From the NCBI GenBank assembly GCA_029942265.1, contig JAOZTO010000089.1:1-8273 (forward strand): DNA of 8,273 nucleotides, read 5' to 3'. Of the stretch, positions 1 to 7,779 are shown one piece after another. Position 1 is the stretch's first letter. Every line of letters starts with the position of its first letter. Position numbers and translations under genes: made by a program. The DNA comes from Desulfocapsa sp. (lineage in GTDB: Bacteria; Desulfobacterota; Desulfobulbia; Desulfobulbales; Desulfocapsaceae). Below the pieces are notes generated by a model, which did no database searches, was not told the origin of the DNA, and worked only from the letters and a program-made list of their open reading frames with translations.

Positions 1-67
1 AAACATTTACAATTCAGTGGTCTGGGCTGTTTTGAACCCAACCCGAATATTTACTCCGTTATAAGCA
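1..67 (+). other. Leader with possible end of an upstream gene
   Basis: Reading frame 2 is open from the window edge to a TAA at 62-64, three bases before the ATG at 68. This could be the last 20 or so codons of an upstream gene coupled to the permease. Frame 1 is also open, to a stop at 85-87, so the sequence does not decide between them and neither peptide is recognisable. There is no strong ribosome binding site ahead of ATG 68, which fits translation coupled to an upstream gene. This is an inference only. Confidence 0.2.
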
Positions 68-871
68 ATGGATTTTTCATCATCTAAAAACAAGAGCAGT
101 CTCTGGAAGTCGTTCAGCAGATCACCCTTTTTTGATATTGGACAATTTGTTGTACTCATGGGTGTTATATTCTGGTTTTTTAGTCGATCAGTACAGGATT
201 TGGGGTATCACTGGCAATGGTATCAAATTCCACGCCTGATTTATGTCTGGGATGATTCCGGCTTTGTTGCAGGGTCTCTTCTGTACGGACTATGGGTAAC
301 AATAAAAATATCAGCAATAAGCCTTGTTTGTGCTTTTGTTATTGGTCTGACCACCGCACTGCTTCGTCTATCAAATTCGATTCCCGGAAAAGTTGTTTCT
401 CGGGTGTATCTTGAGATTAGCCGTAATACACCACTCCTTATTCAACTTTTTTTCCTCTACTTTGTTATGGGGCCTGTGTTGGGCCTAGACAGATTTTGGG
501 CGGCTGTTTTGGCTCTTAGTCTTTTTGAAGGTGCCTATGCGTCCGAGATTTTCCGATCAGGAATAGTTTCCATAGATAAAGGGCAATGGGAAGCATGCCA
601 TAGTCTAGGATTAAGTTTTAAACACGCCTATCGTTTTATTATTCTGCCACAGGCAATCCGTAGAGTCTTACCACCTCTTGCAAATCAGGTTATTTCCTTA
701 ATCAAGGATTCGGCACTTGTAAGCACCATTGCAGTGTATGACCTTACAATGGAGGCCCAAGTATTAGTTTCTGAGACATTTCTTACCTTTGAACTTTGGT
801 TTACGGTAGCTCTTATGTATCTTGTTATTACAATAACATTATCATTTTTGATATCGTACCTAGAAAAGTGA
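68..871 (+). CDS. Polar amino acid ABC transporter permease (HisM/GlnP type)
   Basis: Inner-membrane subunit of an amino acid importer of the PAAT family, 267 residues. An extra N-terminal helix (about 24-40) is followed by a periplasmic stretch with a W-x-W motif (W49, W51), then the five-helix core from about residue 70. Family marks are the RNTPLL stretch (119-124), the GAY-SEI-RSGI segment (155-165) and the cytoplasmic EAA loop, which contacts the ATPase: E175-A176, G181, then ILPQA (192-196) and RRVLPPLAN (198-206). An in-frame TAA at 62-64 makes ATG 68 the first possible start, although the Shine-Dalgarno sequence is poor. It lies 107 bp before a binding-protein gene. It resembles the permeases at 4987 and 6619 and could pair with the one at 4987 as a heterodimer. 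The substrate cannot be read from the sequence. Confidence 0.93.
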   Translation: MDFSSSKNKSSLWKSFSRSPFFDIGQFVVLMGVIFWFFSRSVQDLGYHWQWYQIPRLIYVWDDSGFVAGSLLYGLWVTIKISAISLVCAFVIGLTTALLRLSNSIPGKVVSRVYLEISRNTPLLIQLFFLYFVMGPVLGLDRFWAAVLALSLFEGAYASEIFRSGIVSIDKGQWEACHSLGLSFKHAYRFIILPQAIRRVLPPLANQVISLIKDSALVSTIAVYDLTMEAQVLVSETFLTFELWFTVALMYLVITITLSFLISYLEK

Positions 872-879
872 GGTAAAGT

Positions 880-908
880 TTGTTTTTAAAAATTCTTTGC
901 TATATAGT
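880..908 (+). promoter_or_regulatory. Candidate sigma-70 promoter for the binding-protein/kinase operon
   Basis: TTGTTT (880-885) and TATAGT (903-908, five of six matches to TATAAT) are separated by exactly 17 bases in the 107 bp gap between the first permease and the binding-protein gene. The -35 box is weak. A second, looser possibility is TTGAAT (920-925) with TAATAA (945-950), but its 19-base spacing is less favourable. No convincing terminator hairpin separates this gap from the upstream permease, so read-through is also possible. Confidence 0.35.
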
Positions 909-978
909 GAAGGAGTGTCTTGAATAGGTTGGTGATTGTTAAAGTAATAAAAATTGTAATCGTTTTTAAAGGGGAACA

Positions 979-1812
979 ATGAACATTGTAAATAAAATCA
1001 CAGTAATATCTGTTATTCTCACCATGCTACTCATGTCATCTTTACCGGTTGTTGCCGGGAAGTTGCAAAATCAACTGGTAGCCGAATCAACAATCGATCA
1101 GGTTATGCGCCGTGGTGTGTTACGAGTGGGCATGGATACGTTTCTTCCCTGGGCCATGAGGGGGAAAAACGGTGAACTCGTTGGATTTGAAATTGATGTG
1201 GCCAGAAGATTAGCCGCTGATATGGGGGTAAAGGTAGAATTTGTACCCACCAAATGGGCTGGAATAATTCCAGCACTGCTCACGGGAAAGTTTGATGTGG
1301 TTATTGGTGGTATGGGAATCCAGACCAAACGAGCACTCAAGGTTAATTTCAGCATTCCATACGATTATTCTGGTATGGCCATTGTTGCCCACAAAACAAA
1401 AGCAGCTGGTTTTGCAACACTGGACGATTTTAACAAGACGGACGTAGAGATTGCATGCAAGCTGGGAACAACTGCTGCTATAGCTGTAAAAAAATATATT
1501 CCACGTGCAAAGTTGCGTCTCTTTGATGATGAGGCTCAGGCGTATCAGGAGCTGCGCAATGGAAATGTCCATGCAGTTGTAGGATCTTCTCCAAGGCCTG
1601 CGTATGAAGTTCTTAAATACCCCGAAACTATGTTTCTACCTCTTGATTCCAATTTCACCAAAGAACCCATCGGTTTTGCCGTTAAAAAAGGGGATTTTGA
1701 TACACTCACATTTTTTAATAACTGGATCACAATTGTTAGTTTTGAAGGCTGGCTGACTGAGCGGCATAATTATTGGTTTGGCACTAGGGATTGGGCTCAT
1801 CTGGTTGAATGA
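979..1812 (+). CDS. Periplasmic amino acid-binding protein (SBP_bac_3)
   Basis: Soluble receptor that captures a ligand in the periplasm and presents it to a PAAT permease, 277 residues. A signal peptide (lysine at 6, hydrophobic 8-24) probably ends after VVA at 26. The family signature GFEIDVARRLA lies at 69-79, the ligand-carboxylate arginine is probably R118 before NFSIPY, and KLGTTAA (161-167) is the hinge-side loop. The C-terminus (W266 to DWAHLVE) matches the end of the partial binding protein at 7888 (WMRGSDWLKLVE). The usual aspartate of the late D-x-P motif, which grips the alpha-amino group, is replaced: the region reads AVVGSSP (199-205). GGGG at 971-974 lies 4 bases before the ATG and supports this start. 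It begins the probable operon with the kinase, 33 bp away. A polar amino acid or a derivative is a plausible ligand; its identity is unknown. Confidence 0.93.
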   Translation: MNIVNKITVISVILTMLLMSSLPVVAGKLQNQLVAESTIDQVMRRGVLRVGMDTFLPWAMRGKNGELVGFEIDVARRLAADMGVKVEFVPTKWAGIIPALLTGKFDVVIGGMGIQTKRALKVNFSIPYDYSGMAIVAHKTKAAGFATLDDFNKTDVEIACKLGTTAAIAVKKYIPRAKLRLFDDEAQAYQELRNGNVHAVVGSSPRPAYEVLKYPETMFLPLDSNFTKEPIGFAVKKGDFDTLTFFNNWITIVSFEGWLTERHNYWFGTRDWAHLVE

Positions 1813-1845
1813 ATGATTGAATCTTCTCGTTTAATATAAGGAATT

Positions 1846-4146
1846 ATGATTAAATATTCTATAAAAACAAAAATTTTTGTTATACTTATCCTGTCTGTTC
1901 TGGTTGTCCAGGGATTATTCACGTTCTATGACATTGTCTCGGAGAGCAGACGTGAACGAGTACTTCTTGAACAAAATATCGAACAACTGAAAGGTGATAT
2001 TTCTATCATCGCCCGTCAATTGATATATAATTATGATGTGAAAAGCACGCTCTCAATGATTGAAGCGAAGCTTGTTGGAAATCCTTTCCTACACAGCATA
2101 GCTATACTTGATGCGGCCCTTGAAGCCACTTCGTCAAGTAGATTGTTTTTTGCTGGAGGAGAGCGTCTTGCCGATGGGAACGTAGTCTTTTTTAAAGGGA
2201 TTGAGGAGTATTATGGAAAGACAGGTCATGGTGCTCATGATATCGAAACAGATCACTACGGTATGCAAAATTTCAGTTTTACAATTGAAAAAAACAGTAA
2301 CATTCTTGGTAAGGTAATCATCTCTTATTCGGACGATCTTGTCACACAACGGGTACATGCACTTCTGAAGAAAAGTATAATTGAGATGATTATTTTTCTG
2401 CTTGTTATTGTTGCAGTTTTGTATCTTGCAATGGATCTTCTGATTGTTCGATCCATCAATACTATTGCAAATTCCTTTACGAAAGTATCTGATGATATTC
2501 GTGAGGCTAGGGTTCCTGAGGAAGGACGGAGTGATGAAATTGGTGTGCTGGAACGAGGTCTTAATGAAATGATTGATAATGTCTATTATCAGTCACAGGA
2601 AATTAGCCGATTACGAGCGTATTTGTTTGACATCATCGACTCCATGCCATCAGTACTTGTGGCAACTGATACTAGCGGCATTGTCACTCAGTGGAATAAA
2701 GCAGCTGTGAACGCTAAGGGTGTGTCCACTGTTGATGCTATTGGCAGAGACCTGTGGCAACTTATGCCGGAATTAAAAAGATTCAAATCGTCCTACCTCA
2801 AAGCCTTACAGCAGCAAGAGTCACAACATCTGATCAGAGAAACTATAGAATACGATAAAACCAGATTTTTCCGTATTACCATCTTTCCATTGAAAGCAAA
2901 TGGCGCGCAAGGAGTTGTCTGGAGATTGGATGATGTTACTGAGCTTGAAAAGAAGGATGAACAGTTACGGCAAATCCAAAAGATGGAAACAATCGGAACA
3001 TTGTCAGCTGGTCTTGCTCATGATTTTAATAATGTCCTTACAGGAGTGAAAGGGGCGGTGTCATTGATGGATTTCATGCTTCAAACGCGAAGTGAAATCC
3101 CACTTGATTTGGCTAAAATGGAAAAAACCCTAGAACTTGCTAACCATTCCACCGACCGTGCAGCCGAGATGGTACAACAGCTGTTAAGTATTTCTAAAAA
3201 ACAGGAACTCACTCTGAGTAAAGTTAATCTGAATCAACTCTTACTCAATACCCTGAAAATTTGTCAAAATACCTTCGATAAAAAAATAGAGCTACACCCA
3301 AGATGTGATGCTGAAGAATCTCTGGTCATGGGGGATGGGGCTCAAATTGAACAGGTTTTGTTAAATATGTGTGTGAACGCCTCCCACGCCATGACCATCA
3401 TGAGAAAGGATGATCGCTTTTACGGAGGAAAACTGACTATTTCGATACGAAGTTTTGATGCGGACAATGCCTTTCTTTCAGTTCATCCTGATGCCAATGA
3501 ACAAAAGTACTGGTTGATGCAGATCAGTGATACTGGGGTGGGAATGTCAGCTGATACTGTCTTTAAAATTTTTGATCCTTTCTTCACCACTAAGGAAAAA
3601 AATCAGGGAACTGGCCTGGGATTAGCGATGGTATATAATATCATTCAACAGCATGGCGGGTTTATTGATGTGTACTCTGATGAGGGAATTGGCACAACAT
3701 TCAATATTTATCTGCCTGTTTATGATGGGGATGACGATACCGCTTCACTTCTCACAGATGAGGATGAACAGCTCGTAAAGGGAACTGGTTGTATTCTCGT
3801 TGTTGATGATGAGGAGATTGTCCGAGAAGTTGTGAAAAATTACCTAGAATTGTGCGGGTATGATGTAATTATGGCAAAAGATGGATTGGATGGTGTTGAG
3901 GTGTTTAAAGAAAGGCAGCAGGAGATAAGTGCTGTCCTGCTTGATATGGCTATGCCAAGGTTGAGTGGGCAGGAAGCATACGTGCAAATGCAACGAATTG
4001 ACCCGTCAATTAAGGTGGTTCTTGCCTCAGGATTTAAACAGGATAAGCGTGTTCAGGATATGTTGGGAAAAGGTATTGTTGCTTTTATCCAAAAGCCTTT
4101 TTCGTTGATTGAGTTATCCCGAAAAATAAAGGATGCTGTTTCGTAA
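1846..4146 (+). CDS. Hybrid sensor histidine kinase with PAS and receiver domains
   Basis: Inner-membrane signalling kinase of 766 residues. Order of parts: helix 1 (about 9-29), periplasmic sensor region (30-177) without a recognisable fold, helix 2 (about 178-200), HAMP linker (about 199-252), PAS domain (about 258-365), dimerisation/phosphoacceptor domain with the H-box AGLAHDFNNVL (phosphorylated H392), and an ATPase domain with N-box QVLLNMCVNA (503-512), DTGVGM (562-567) and a G-rich GTGLGL loop (588-593). A C-terminal receiver follows, with acidic pair D654-D655, phosphoacceptor D700, S728 and K750. All catalytic residues appear intact. The HDFNN H-box is of the NtrB-like class. AAGGA just before the ATG supports the start. 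There is no DNA-binding output domain and no partner regulator in the window. Its position between two binding-protein genes suggests it senses solute availability, possibly through a binding protein; that role is inferred. Confidence 0.95.
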   Translation: MIKYSIKTKIFVILILSVLVVQGLFTFYDIVSESRRERVLLEQNIEQLKGDISIIARQLIYNYDVKSTLSMIEAKLVGNPFLHSIAILDAALEATSSSRLFFAGGERLADGNVVFFKGIEEYYGKTGHGAHDIETDHYGMQNFSFTIEKNSNILGKVIISYSDDLVTQRVHALLKKSIIEMIIFLLVIVAVLYLAMDLLIVRSINTIANSFTKVSDDIREARVPEEGRSDEIGVLERGLNEMIDNVYYQSQEISRLRAYLFDIIDSMPSVLVATDTSGIVTQWNKAAVNAKGVSTVDAIGRDLWQLMPELKRFKSSYLKALQQQESQHLIRETIEYDKTRFFRITIFPLKANGAQGVVWRLDDVTELEKKDEQLRQIQKMETIGTLSAGLAHDFNNVLTGVKGAVSLMDFMLQTRSEIPLDLAKMEKTLELANHSTDRAAEMVQQLLSISKKQELTLSKVNLNQLLLNTLKICQNTFDKKIELHPRCDAEESLVMGDGAQIEQVLLNMCVNASHAMTIMRKDDRFYGGKLTISIRSFDADNAFLSVHPDANEQKYWLMQISDTGVGMSADTVFKIFDPFFTTKEKNQGTGLGLAMVYNIIQQHGGFIDVYSDEGIGTTFNIYLPVYDGDDDTASLLTDEDEQLVKGTGCILVVDDEEIVREVVKNYLELCGYDVIMAKDGLDGVEVFKERQQEISAVLLDMAMPRLSGQEAYVQMQRIDPSIKVVLASGFKQDKRVQDMLGKGIVAFIQKPFSLIELSRKIKDAVS

Positions 4147-4186
4147 CGAGCAAGTGATAACAATTAGCTCCTAAAGGAGAAAGGGT

Positions 4187-4945
4187 ATGAAATGGTTTCT
4201 GAGTATCATGACAGCACTGGTTCTTGTGACCACGAGTGCAAATGCCAAAGAATCGCTGAATGTCGGATCAGATGAATGGCCCCCCTATCATTATGCTGTA
4301 GAATCGGTCGCGGATGTTCATGGATTTGTACCCGTCATGGTCACCACGGTGCTGGAAAAAATGAATGTTGCAGTAAACGACTATCGAATTTACCCGTGGG
4401 CAAGAGCCGTTCAGATGGTTTTTTCCGGTAAACTTGACGCTCTGTTTACCACAACAAAAACAGCAACAAGGGAAGATCACTGCTATTTTCCGCAGGAACC
4501 GTTGATAAAGTTTAGTTATGTATTTTTTATCAGAAAAGAAGATGCTGGATCTTTGACGTTTAATACATTTGATGATTTGAAGAAGTACACAATTGGAGTT
4601 GTTAAGGGATTTTCCTACAGTCCTGAGTTTATGGATTTTATAAAAAAAGAACAAAATTATGAAGAGGTAACTGAAGGAAAACAGAATTTTCAGAAGCTTC
4701 TTGCTAAGCGCATCGATTTGGTTGCTGTTCCTCGTTCTGTTGGCTACTGGCAAATAAAGACTCTGGGGGTGGAAGATGAAGTGGTGCTTCTGCCCAAAGC
4801 ATTTAATGAAGATTTACTCTATATAATGTTTTCAAAGAAAACAGTTGATGAGGCTTTTGTTGACAGGTTTTCTAGGGAACTTAAGAAGTATAAAGAATCT
4901 AATGTGTTCAAGTTATTTGCCGAATCACATCATATCAACTACTAA
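4187..4945 (+). CDS. Divergent periplasmic solute-binding protein (SBP_bac_3-like)
   Basis: Exported protein of 252 residues in the broad amino-acid-binding superfamily. The signal peptide (K2, hydrophobic 4-17) probably ends after ANA at 20. Visible marks are EWPPY (30-34), IYPWARAV (68-75), a GKLDALFTTT strand (81-90) and TREDHCYFPQEPL (94-106), a pattern typical of the divergent WPPY/PWARA subgroup that is often encoded away from transporters. It lacks the classical G-F-E-I-D-V signature, and the late D-x-P position reads AVPRSVGYW (180-188), so classical alpha-amino acid binding is doubtful. A strong AAAGGAG (4173-4179) precedes the ATG. ctcct (4168-4172) and aggag (4175-4179) are complementary and could partly mask this ribosome site. 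It lies 40 bp after the kinase and 41 bp before a permease, so it could be a transport receptor or a sensory partner of the kinase. Confidence 0.88.
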   Translation: MKWFLSIMTALVLVTTSANAKESLNVGSDEWPPYHYAVESVADVHGFVPVMVTTVLEKMNVAVNDYRIYPWARAVQMVFSGKLDALFTTTKTATREDHCYFPQEPLIKFSYVFFIRKEDAGSLTFNTFDDLKKYTIGVVKGFSYSPEFMDFIKKEQNYEEVTEGKQNFQKLLAKRIDLVAVPRSVGYWQIKTLGVEDEVVLLPKAFNEDLLYIMFSKKTVDEAFVDRFSRELKKYKESNVFKLFAESHHINY

Positions 4946-4986
4946 TTTACCTGTCTGTTGGTTCTGATCCTCTGTCCTACATCCCT

Positions 4987-5919
4987 ATGACCGGTGTTTA
5001 CCTTATAAAAAAACGCAATATTCTTCTCGATATTGTTGTTACGGCTGCTCTGCTGTTCTTTTTCGGCTATGTTGCTTTCAGAATGAGTATTGGACTTCAA
5101 TATCATTGGGATTGGGGGGTGATTCCACAGTATTTATTCCGCTGGGATGCGGAAAAGGGACGCTGGGTCAGTAATATTTTACTGGAAGGTTTTTTTACCA
5201 CTATCCGTCTTAGTATATGGTCGATTATTTTTGCTACTGCAATCGGCGTGTTCGTGGGAATTTTACGAACCAGAAAACGTCTTTTTTTCAGGTTAATAGG
5301 GCGTACATATGTGGAGTTGATTCGTAATATCCCACCACTCGTATTGGTTTTTATCTTTTATTTTTTTGTTTCCGACCAGTTGATGAGTATGCTTGGCGTG
5401 GATGAGTTTATTCGCAACAGAACCGGAATAGCAGAACAGGTTCTGACAATAATTGCGGCACCACCAGGGCTTTTCGCTGCCTTTGTTTCCGGGGTGTTAA
5501 CAGTGGCCCTATTTCAGGGTGCGTATATTGCAGAAATTGTACGGGCAGGTATCCAGTCTATAGAAAAGGAACAGTGGGAAGCATCGGCCGCACTTGGTTT
5601 GACGTGGTTGCAGCAGATGCGGTTTATCATTCTGCCACAGGCTACAAGGCGTGTTCTGCCTCCTCTTGCCAATGAGTTTATCAATACTATTAAATATTCA
5701 TCCATTGTATCCATTATCTCTATTCAGGAGCTAACTTTTCAGGGAATACAAGTGATGTCTTCAACACAGCGCACCAACGAAGTGTGGATTACGGTGTCTC
5801 TGATGTATTTTCTGCTCTGCTTTACTGTTTCACTTGGTGCCAGACATCTTGAGGTGTCGCTGGCTACTTCAAATGTGTCCGAGAGTGCCTCTATAGAATC
5901 TGACTCAAAAATAGCTTAG
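4987..5919 (+). CDS. Polar amino acid ABC transporter permease with C-terminal tail
   Basis: Inner-membrane permease of 310 residues. It has an N-terminal helix (about 12-31), a W-x-W motif (W41, W43), then the five-helix core from about 65. It carries the RNIPPL stretch (113-118; the paralogues have RN/GTPLL), GAY-AEI-RAGI (178-189) and an EAA loop with E198-A199, G204, ILPQA (215-219) and RRVLPPLAN (221-229). The loop at about 127-165 is longer than in the permease at 68. After HLEV (287-290), where the other two permeases end soon, it has a hydrophilic Ser-rich tail of 20 residues, whose last codons overlap the convergent ATPase gene by 29 bp. No Shine-Dalgarno is visible before ATG 4987 and the frame is open upstream, so the exact start is uncertain. 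It is the last gene of the plus-strand group and no terminator hairpin follows. Confidence 0.92.
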   Translation: MTGVYLIKKRNILLDIVVTAALLFFFGYVAFRMSIGLQYHWDWGVIPQYLFRWDAEKGRWVSNILLEGFFTTIRLSIWSIIFATAIGVFVGILRTRKRLFFRLIGRTYVELIRNIPPLVLVFIFYFFVSDQLMSMLGVDEFIRNRTGIAEQVLTIIAAPPGLFAAFVSGVLTVALFQGAYIAEIVRAGIQSIEKEQWEASAALGLTWLQQMRFIILPQATRRVLPPLANEFINTIKYSSIVSIISIQELTFQGIQVMSSTQRTNEVWITVSLMYFLLCFTVSLGARHLEVSLATSNVSESASIESDSKIA

Positions 5920-6622
5920 TTCTATCATGAGACGGGTTTGTGAAAAAATGTTCCGGTGAACCAACTTCGACAATGGCACCAGAATCCATAAATATAACAC
6001 GATCAGCCACTTCACGGGCAAATCCCATTTCATGTGTTACCACAACCATGGTCATGCCTTCCCGAGCAAGAGTTTTCATAACATCGAGTACTTCGCCGAT
6101 CATTTCAGGATCAAGTGCTGAGGTTGGCTCGTCAAAGAGCATAATCTTGGGATCCATGGCAAGAGCTCTGGCAATGGCTACTCGCTGTTGCTGGCCACCG
6201 GAGAGTTGAGATGGATAGGCAGATGCTTTGTCCTGAATACCAACTTTGCTCAGTAGGGTTGCTGTTCGCTCTTTTGCTTCTGCAACAGTACGTTTACGCA
6301 CAATACGTTGCGCAAGAATAACATTTTCCTCCACCGTCTTGTGGGGAAAAAGATTGAATGATTGAAACACCATCCCAACTTCTGCACGGATATGATCAAT
6401 ATTTGTTTTATGGTCAAGGATATCCACGCCATCGATGAGAATTTTTCCGGCATCTGCTGATTCTAAATGGTTCAAACATCTGAGAAAAGTGGATTTTCCA
6501 GAACCAGAGGGACCGATAACAACCACCACTTCGCCACTGTCAATATGTGCTGTGACATTATCTAGCGCCTTGATCTCATGGGGTACGTAGAATATCTTGT
6601 CTACATTTTGTACGTCAATCAT
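5891..6622 (-). CDS. glnQ: Amino acid ABC transporter ATP-binding protein (GlnQ type)
   Basis: Cytoplasmic ATPase that drives amino acid import, 243 residues and full length for the GlnQ/HisP family. All motifs are intact: Walker [10 protein letters not shown] (37-45), Q-loop Q87, LFPHKTV (91-97, a GlnQ/HisP-type segment), signature LSGGQQQR (140-147), Walker B IMLFDEP (160-166) with catalytic E165, D-loop SALD (168-171) and switch H197. The C-terminus (TKLFLSQIL) is the normal family ending. Its ATG overlaps the stop of the upstream permease as ATGA, and AAGGAG (complement of 6635-6640) lies within the permease end, indicating translational coupling. It is the only ATPase in the window, so it may also serve the two plus-strand permeases. 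The gene symbol gives family type only; glutamine specificity is not shown. Confidence 0.96.
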   Translation of the reverse strand: MIDVQNVDKIFYVPHEIKALDNVTAHIDSGEVVVVIGPSGSGKSTFLRCLNHLESADAGKILIDGVDILDHKTNIDHIRAEVGMVFQSFNLFPHKTVEENVILAQRIVRKRTVAEAKERTATLLSKVGIQDKASAYPSQLSGGQQQRVAIARALAMDPKIMLFDEPTSALDPEMIGEVLDVMKTLAREGMTMVVVTHEMGFAREVADRVIFMDSGAIVEVGSPEHFFTNPSHDRTKLFLSQIL

Positions 6623-7617
6623 TTGCTTCCCATTCTCCTTTCAAGATATTGAACAAACAGGGACAAGGTAAAAGTCAGGATAAGGTAGAGAGCTGCACAG
6701 GTGAAAAAGAGTTCAAATGATGCAAAGCTTGTAGTAACAGCTTCTCTAGTCGCCTTGGTAAGCTCTCTTATAGAGATAATTCCGAGAAGAGAAGAATCCT
6801 TAATTAAGCTAATAAATTGACCAGCTAGAGGGGGAAGAATGCGACGCATAGCCTGCGGCATAATAATGTAGCGCAGAGACTGAAAATGCGTCATACCAAG
6901 TGATCGGGCGGCTTCGGTTTGTCCTATGTTAATTGACTGGATTCCGGATCGTACAATCTCAGTTACATAAGCCCCAGTAAAAATGGCGAGTGCCATAACT
7001 CCATACCAGATAGCAGGTATTTCAAAACCGATGTACTGTTGAAACAGTTGATTGATCAGTGTTGAGCCAATATAATACCAGATGAAGATCTGAACAAGAA
7101 GAGGTGTACCCCGTATAAGTTCCACATAGGTGTACGCAAGCCATCTGGCAGCAGGATTTGCCGAAATTCTGGCAATGCCTCCCCATATACCTAATATTAT
7201 TCCAAAAATAATGGCATAGATACTGACCTTGATGGTCATAATCATACCAAGCATGAGAAGCCCCGGCTGCCATTCCTTATAGCTGGCTAGGATATCTCCC
7301 ATGAAGATCATATCACCGTCAGCAACGAGAATTTCACCTTTACTGGGAATGTTATACGTCTCACTTTTCCCATCATCAGCTGTTATCACGATTGTGGTGC
7401 TGGTATCGGCAGGGTCAATAGCACTGACGGTGCCATCCATTTCTGACTGTATAGCGATAGTTTCATGGGCGATAAAATAGCTAGGTACTATTGACCAGCG
7501 CCATGTGTAGGTGATTTGTGATGTTGCCAGAACAAACCCACCAACCAGAGAAATGATAATTACAAAGTAAGCACCAGACCAGAATCGAATCTGTTTTTGT
7601 GTCAGTTGTTCTTCCAC
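6619..7617 (-). CDS. Polar amino acid ABC permease with periplasmic barrel-sandwich-like insert
   Basis: Permease of 332 residues, longer than most of its family. An N-terminal helix (about 14-33) and the W-x-W motif (W39, W41) are followed by an insert at about 52-115, then the five-helix core with RGTPLL (169-174), GAY-TEI-RSGI (215-226) and an EAA loop (E235-A236, G241, IMPQA 252-256, RRILPPLAG 258-266). The insert has the look of a biotinyl/lipoyl-type barrel-sandwich fold: MDGTVSAI (60-67), [14 protein letters not shown] (78-91) and [16 protein letters not shown] (96-111). It should lie in the periplasm. The start is GTG: an in-frame TAA four codons upstream forbids a longer form, the next Met (60) would lose the first helix, and GGTGG (7624-7628) lies 6 bases before the GTG. 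It follows the binding-protein gene after a 270 bp gap carrying a mobile element. Confidence 0.93.
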   Translation of the reverse strand: MEEQLTQKQIRFWSGAYFVIIISLVGGFVLATSQITYTWRWSIVPSYFIAHETIAIQSEMDGTVSAIDPADTSTTIVITADDGKSETYNIPSKGEILVADGDMIFMGDILASYKEWQPGLLMLGMIMTIKVSIYAIIFGIILGIWGGIARISANPAARWLAYTYVELIRGTPLLVQIFIWYYIGSTLINQLFQQYIGFEIPAIWYGVMALAIFTGAYVTEIVRSGIQSINIGQTEAARSLGMTHFQSLRYIIMPQAMRRILPPLAGQFISLIKDSSLLGIISIRELTKATREAVTTSFASFELFFTCAALYLILTFTLSLFVQYLERRMGSK

Positions 7618-7635
7618 AGAAAGCCACCGTTAATT

Positions 7636-7654
7636 CAGACTTTTTACGAGTCTG
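7636..7654 (-). promoter_or_regulatory. Small hairpin ahead of the permease start
   Basis: On the minus strand cagact and agtctg form a perfect 6 bp stem with a 7-base loop, 18 bases upstream of the GTG start and just before the GGTGG ribosome site. It could affect translation initiation or mRNA 5' stability. A stem this short can occur by chance. Confidence 0.25.
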
Positions 7655-7662
7655 TCAATGAA

Positions 7663-7670
7663 AATAAAAC
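7663..7670. repeat. Target site duplication, left copy (aataaaac)
   Basis: This 8-base copy of aataaaac directly abuts the left end of the mobile element at 7671. It is identical to 7826-7833 on the other side. Eight bases is the duplication length known for IS66-family transposition. Confidence 0.88.
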
Positions 7671-7779
7671 GTAAGCGCTCCATGAACACCACCCTGCACG
7701 ATCTCAAAGTACCCGATATACCAACATGTATTATCGTGCACTTCGAGATCGCACATGGCGGCGTCCATGAAACACTTAC
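7671..7779 (-). repeat. Long near-continuous hairpin within the MITE, RNA-competent on minus strand
   Basis: Pairing 7671+i with 7779-i runs almost without break to a 6-base loop (7722-7727). Of 51 stem positions, 39 are Watson-Crick, 10 are A.C or C.A on the plus strand (G.U on the minus strand), and 2 are true mismatches (7694/7756 and 7713/7737). One base (7731) is bulged. The ten wobble positions in left-arm coordinates are 7676, 7678, 7680, 7685, 7688, 7691, 7697, 7698, 7706 and 7711. No wobble pair runs in the other orientation. The minus strand is the sense of the surrounding operon, so the transcript could fold into an extended double-stranded rod that may be a substrate for RNase III. 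Confidence 0.8.

Noticed and set aside
1210..1572. 120-codon minus-strand open frame opposite the first binding protein
   Set aside because: Antisense shadow of a clear SBP_bac_3 gene, with a Cys/Ser-rich peptide lacking domains.
4268..4753. 161-codon minus-strand open frame opposite the second binding protein
   Set aside because: It is a shadow of a gene with signal peptide and family motifs on the plus strand; the antisense peptide has no recognisable features.
5920..5965. Possible terminator between the convergent genes (gttc-cggt-gaac)
   Set aside because: Only a 4 bp stem and no T-run in a useful place, and it lies inside the ATPase coding region.
7671..7779. Treating the 109 bp foldback alone as the mobile element
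   Set aside because: Its right flank (aggacagg) does not match the left flank (aataaaac), whereas the 155 bp unit has a perfect 8 bp duplication.
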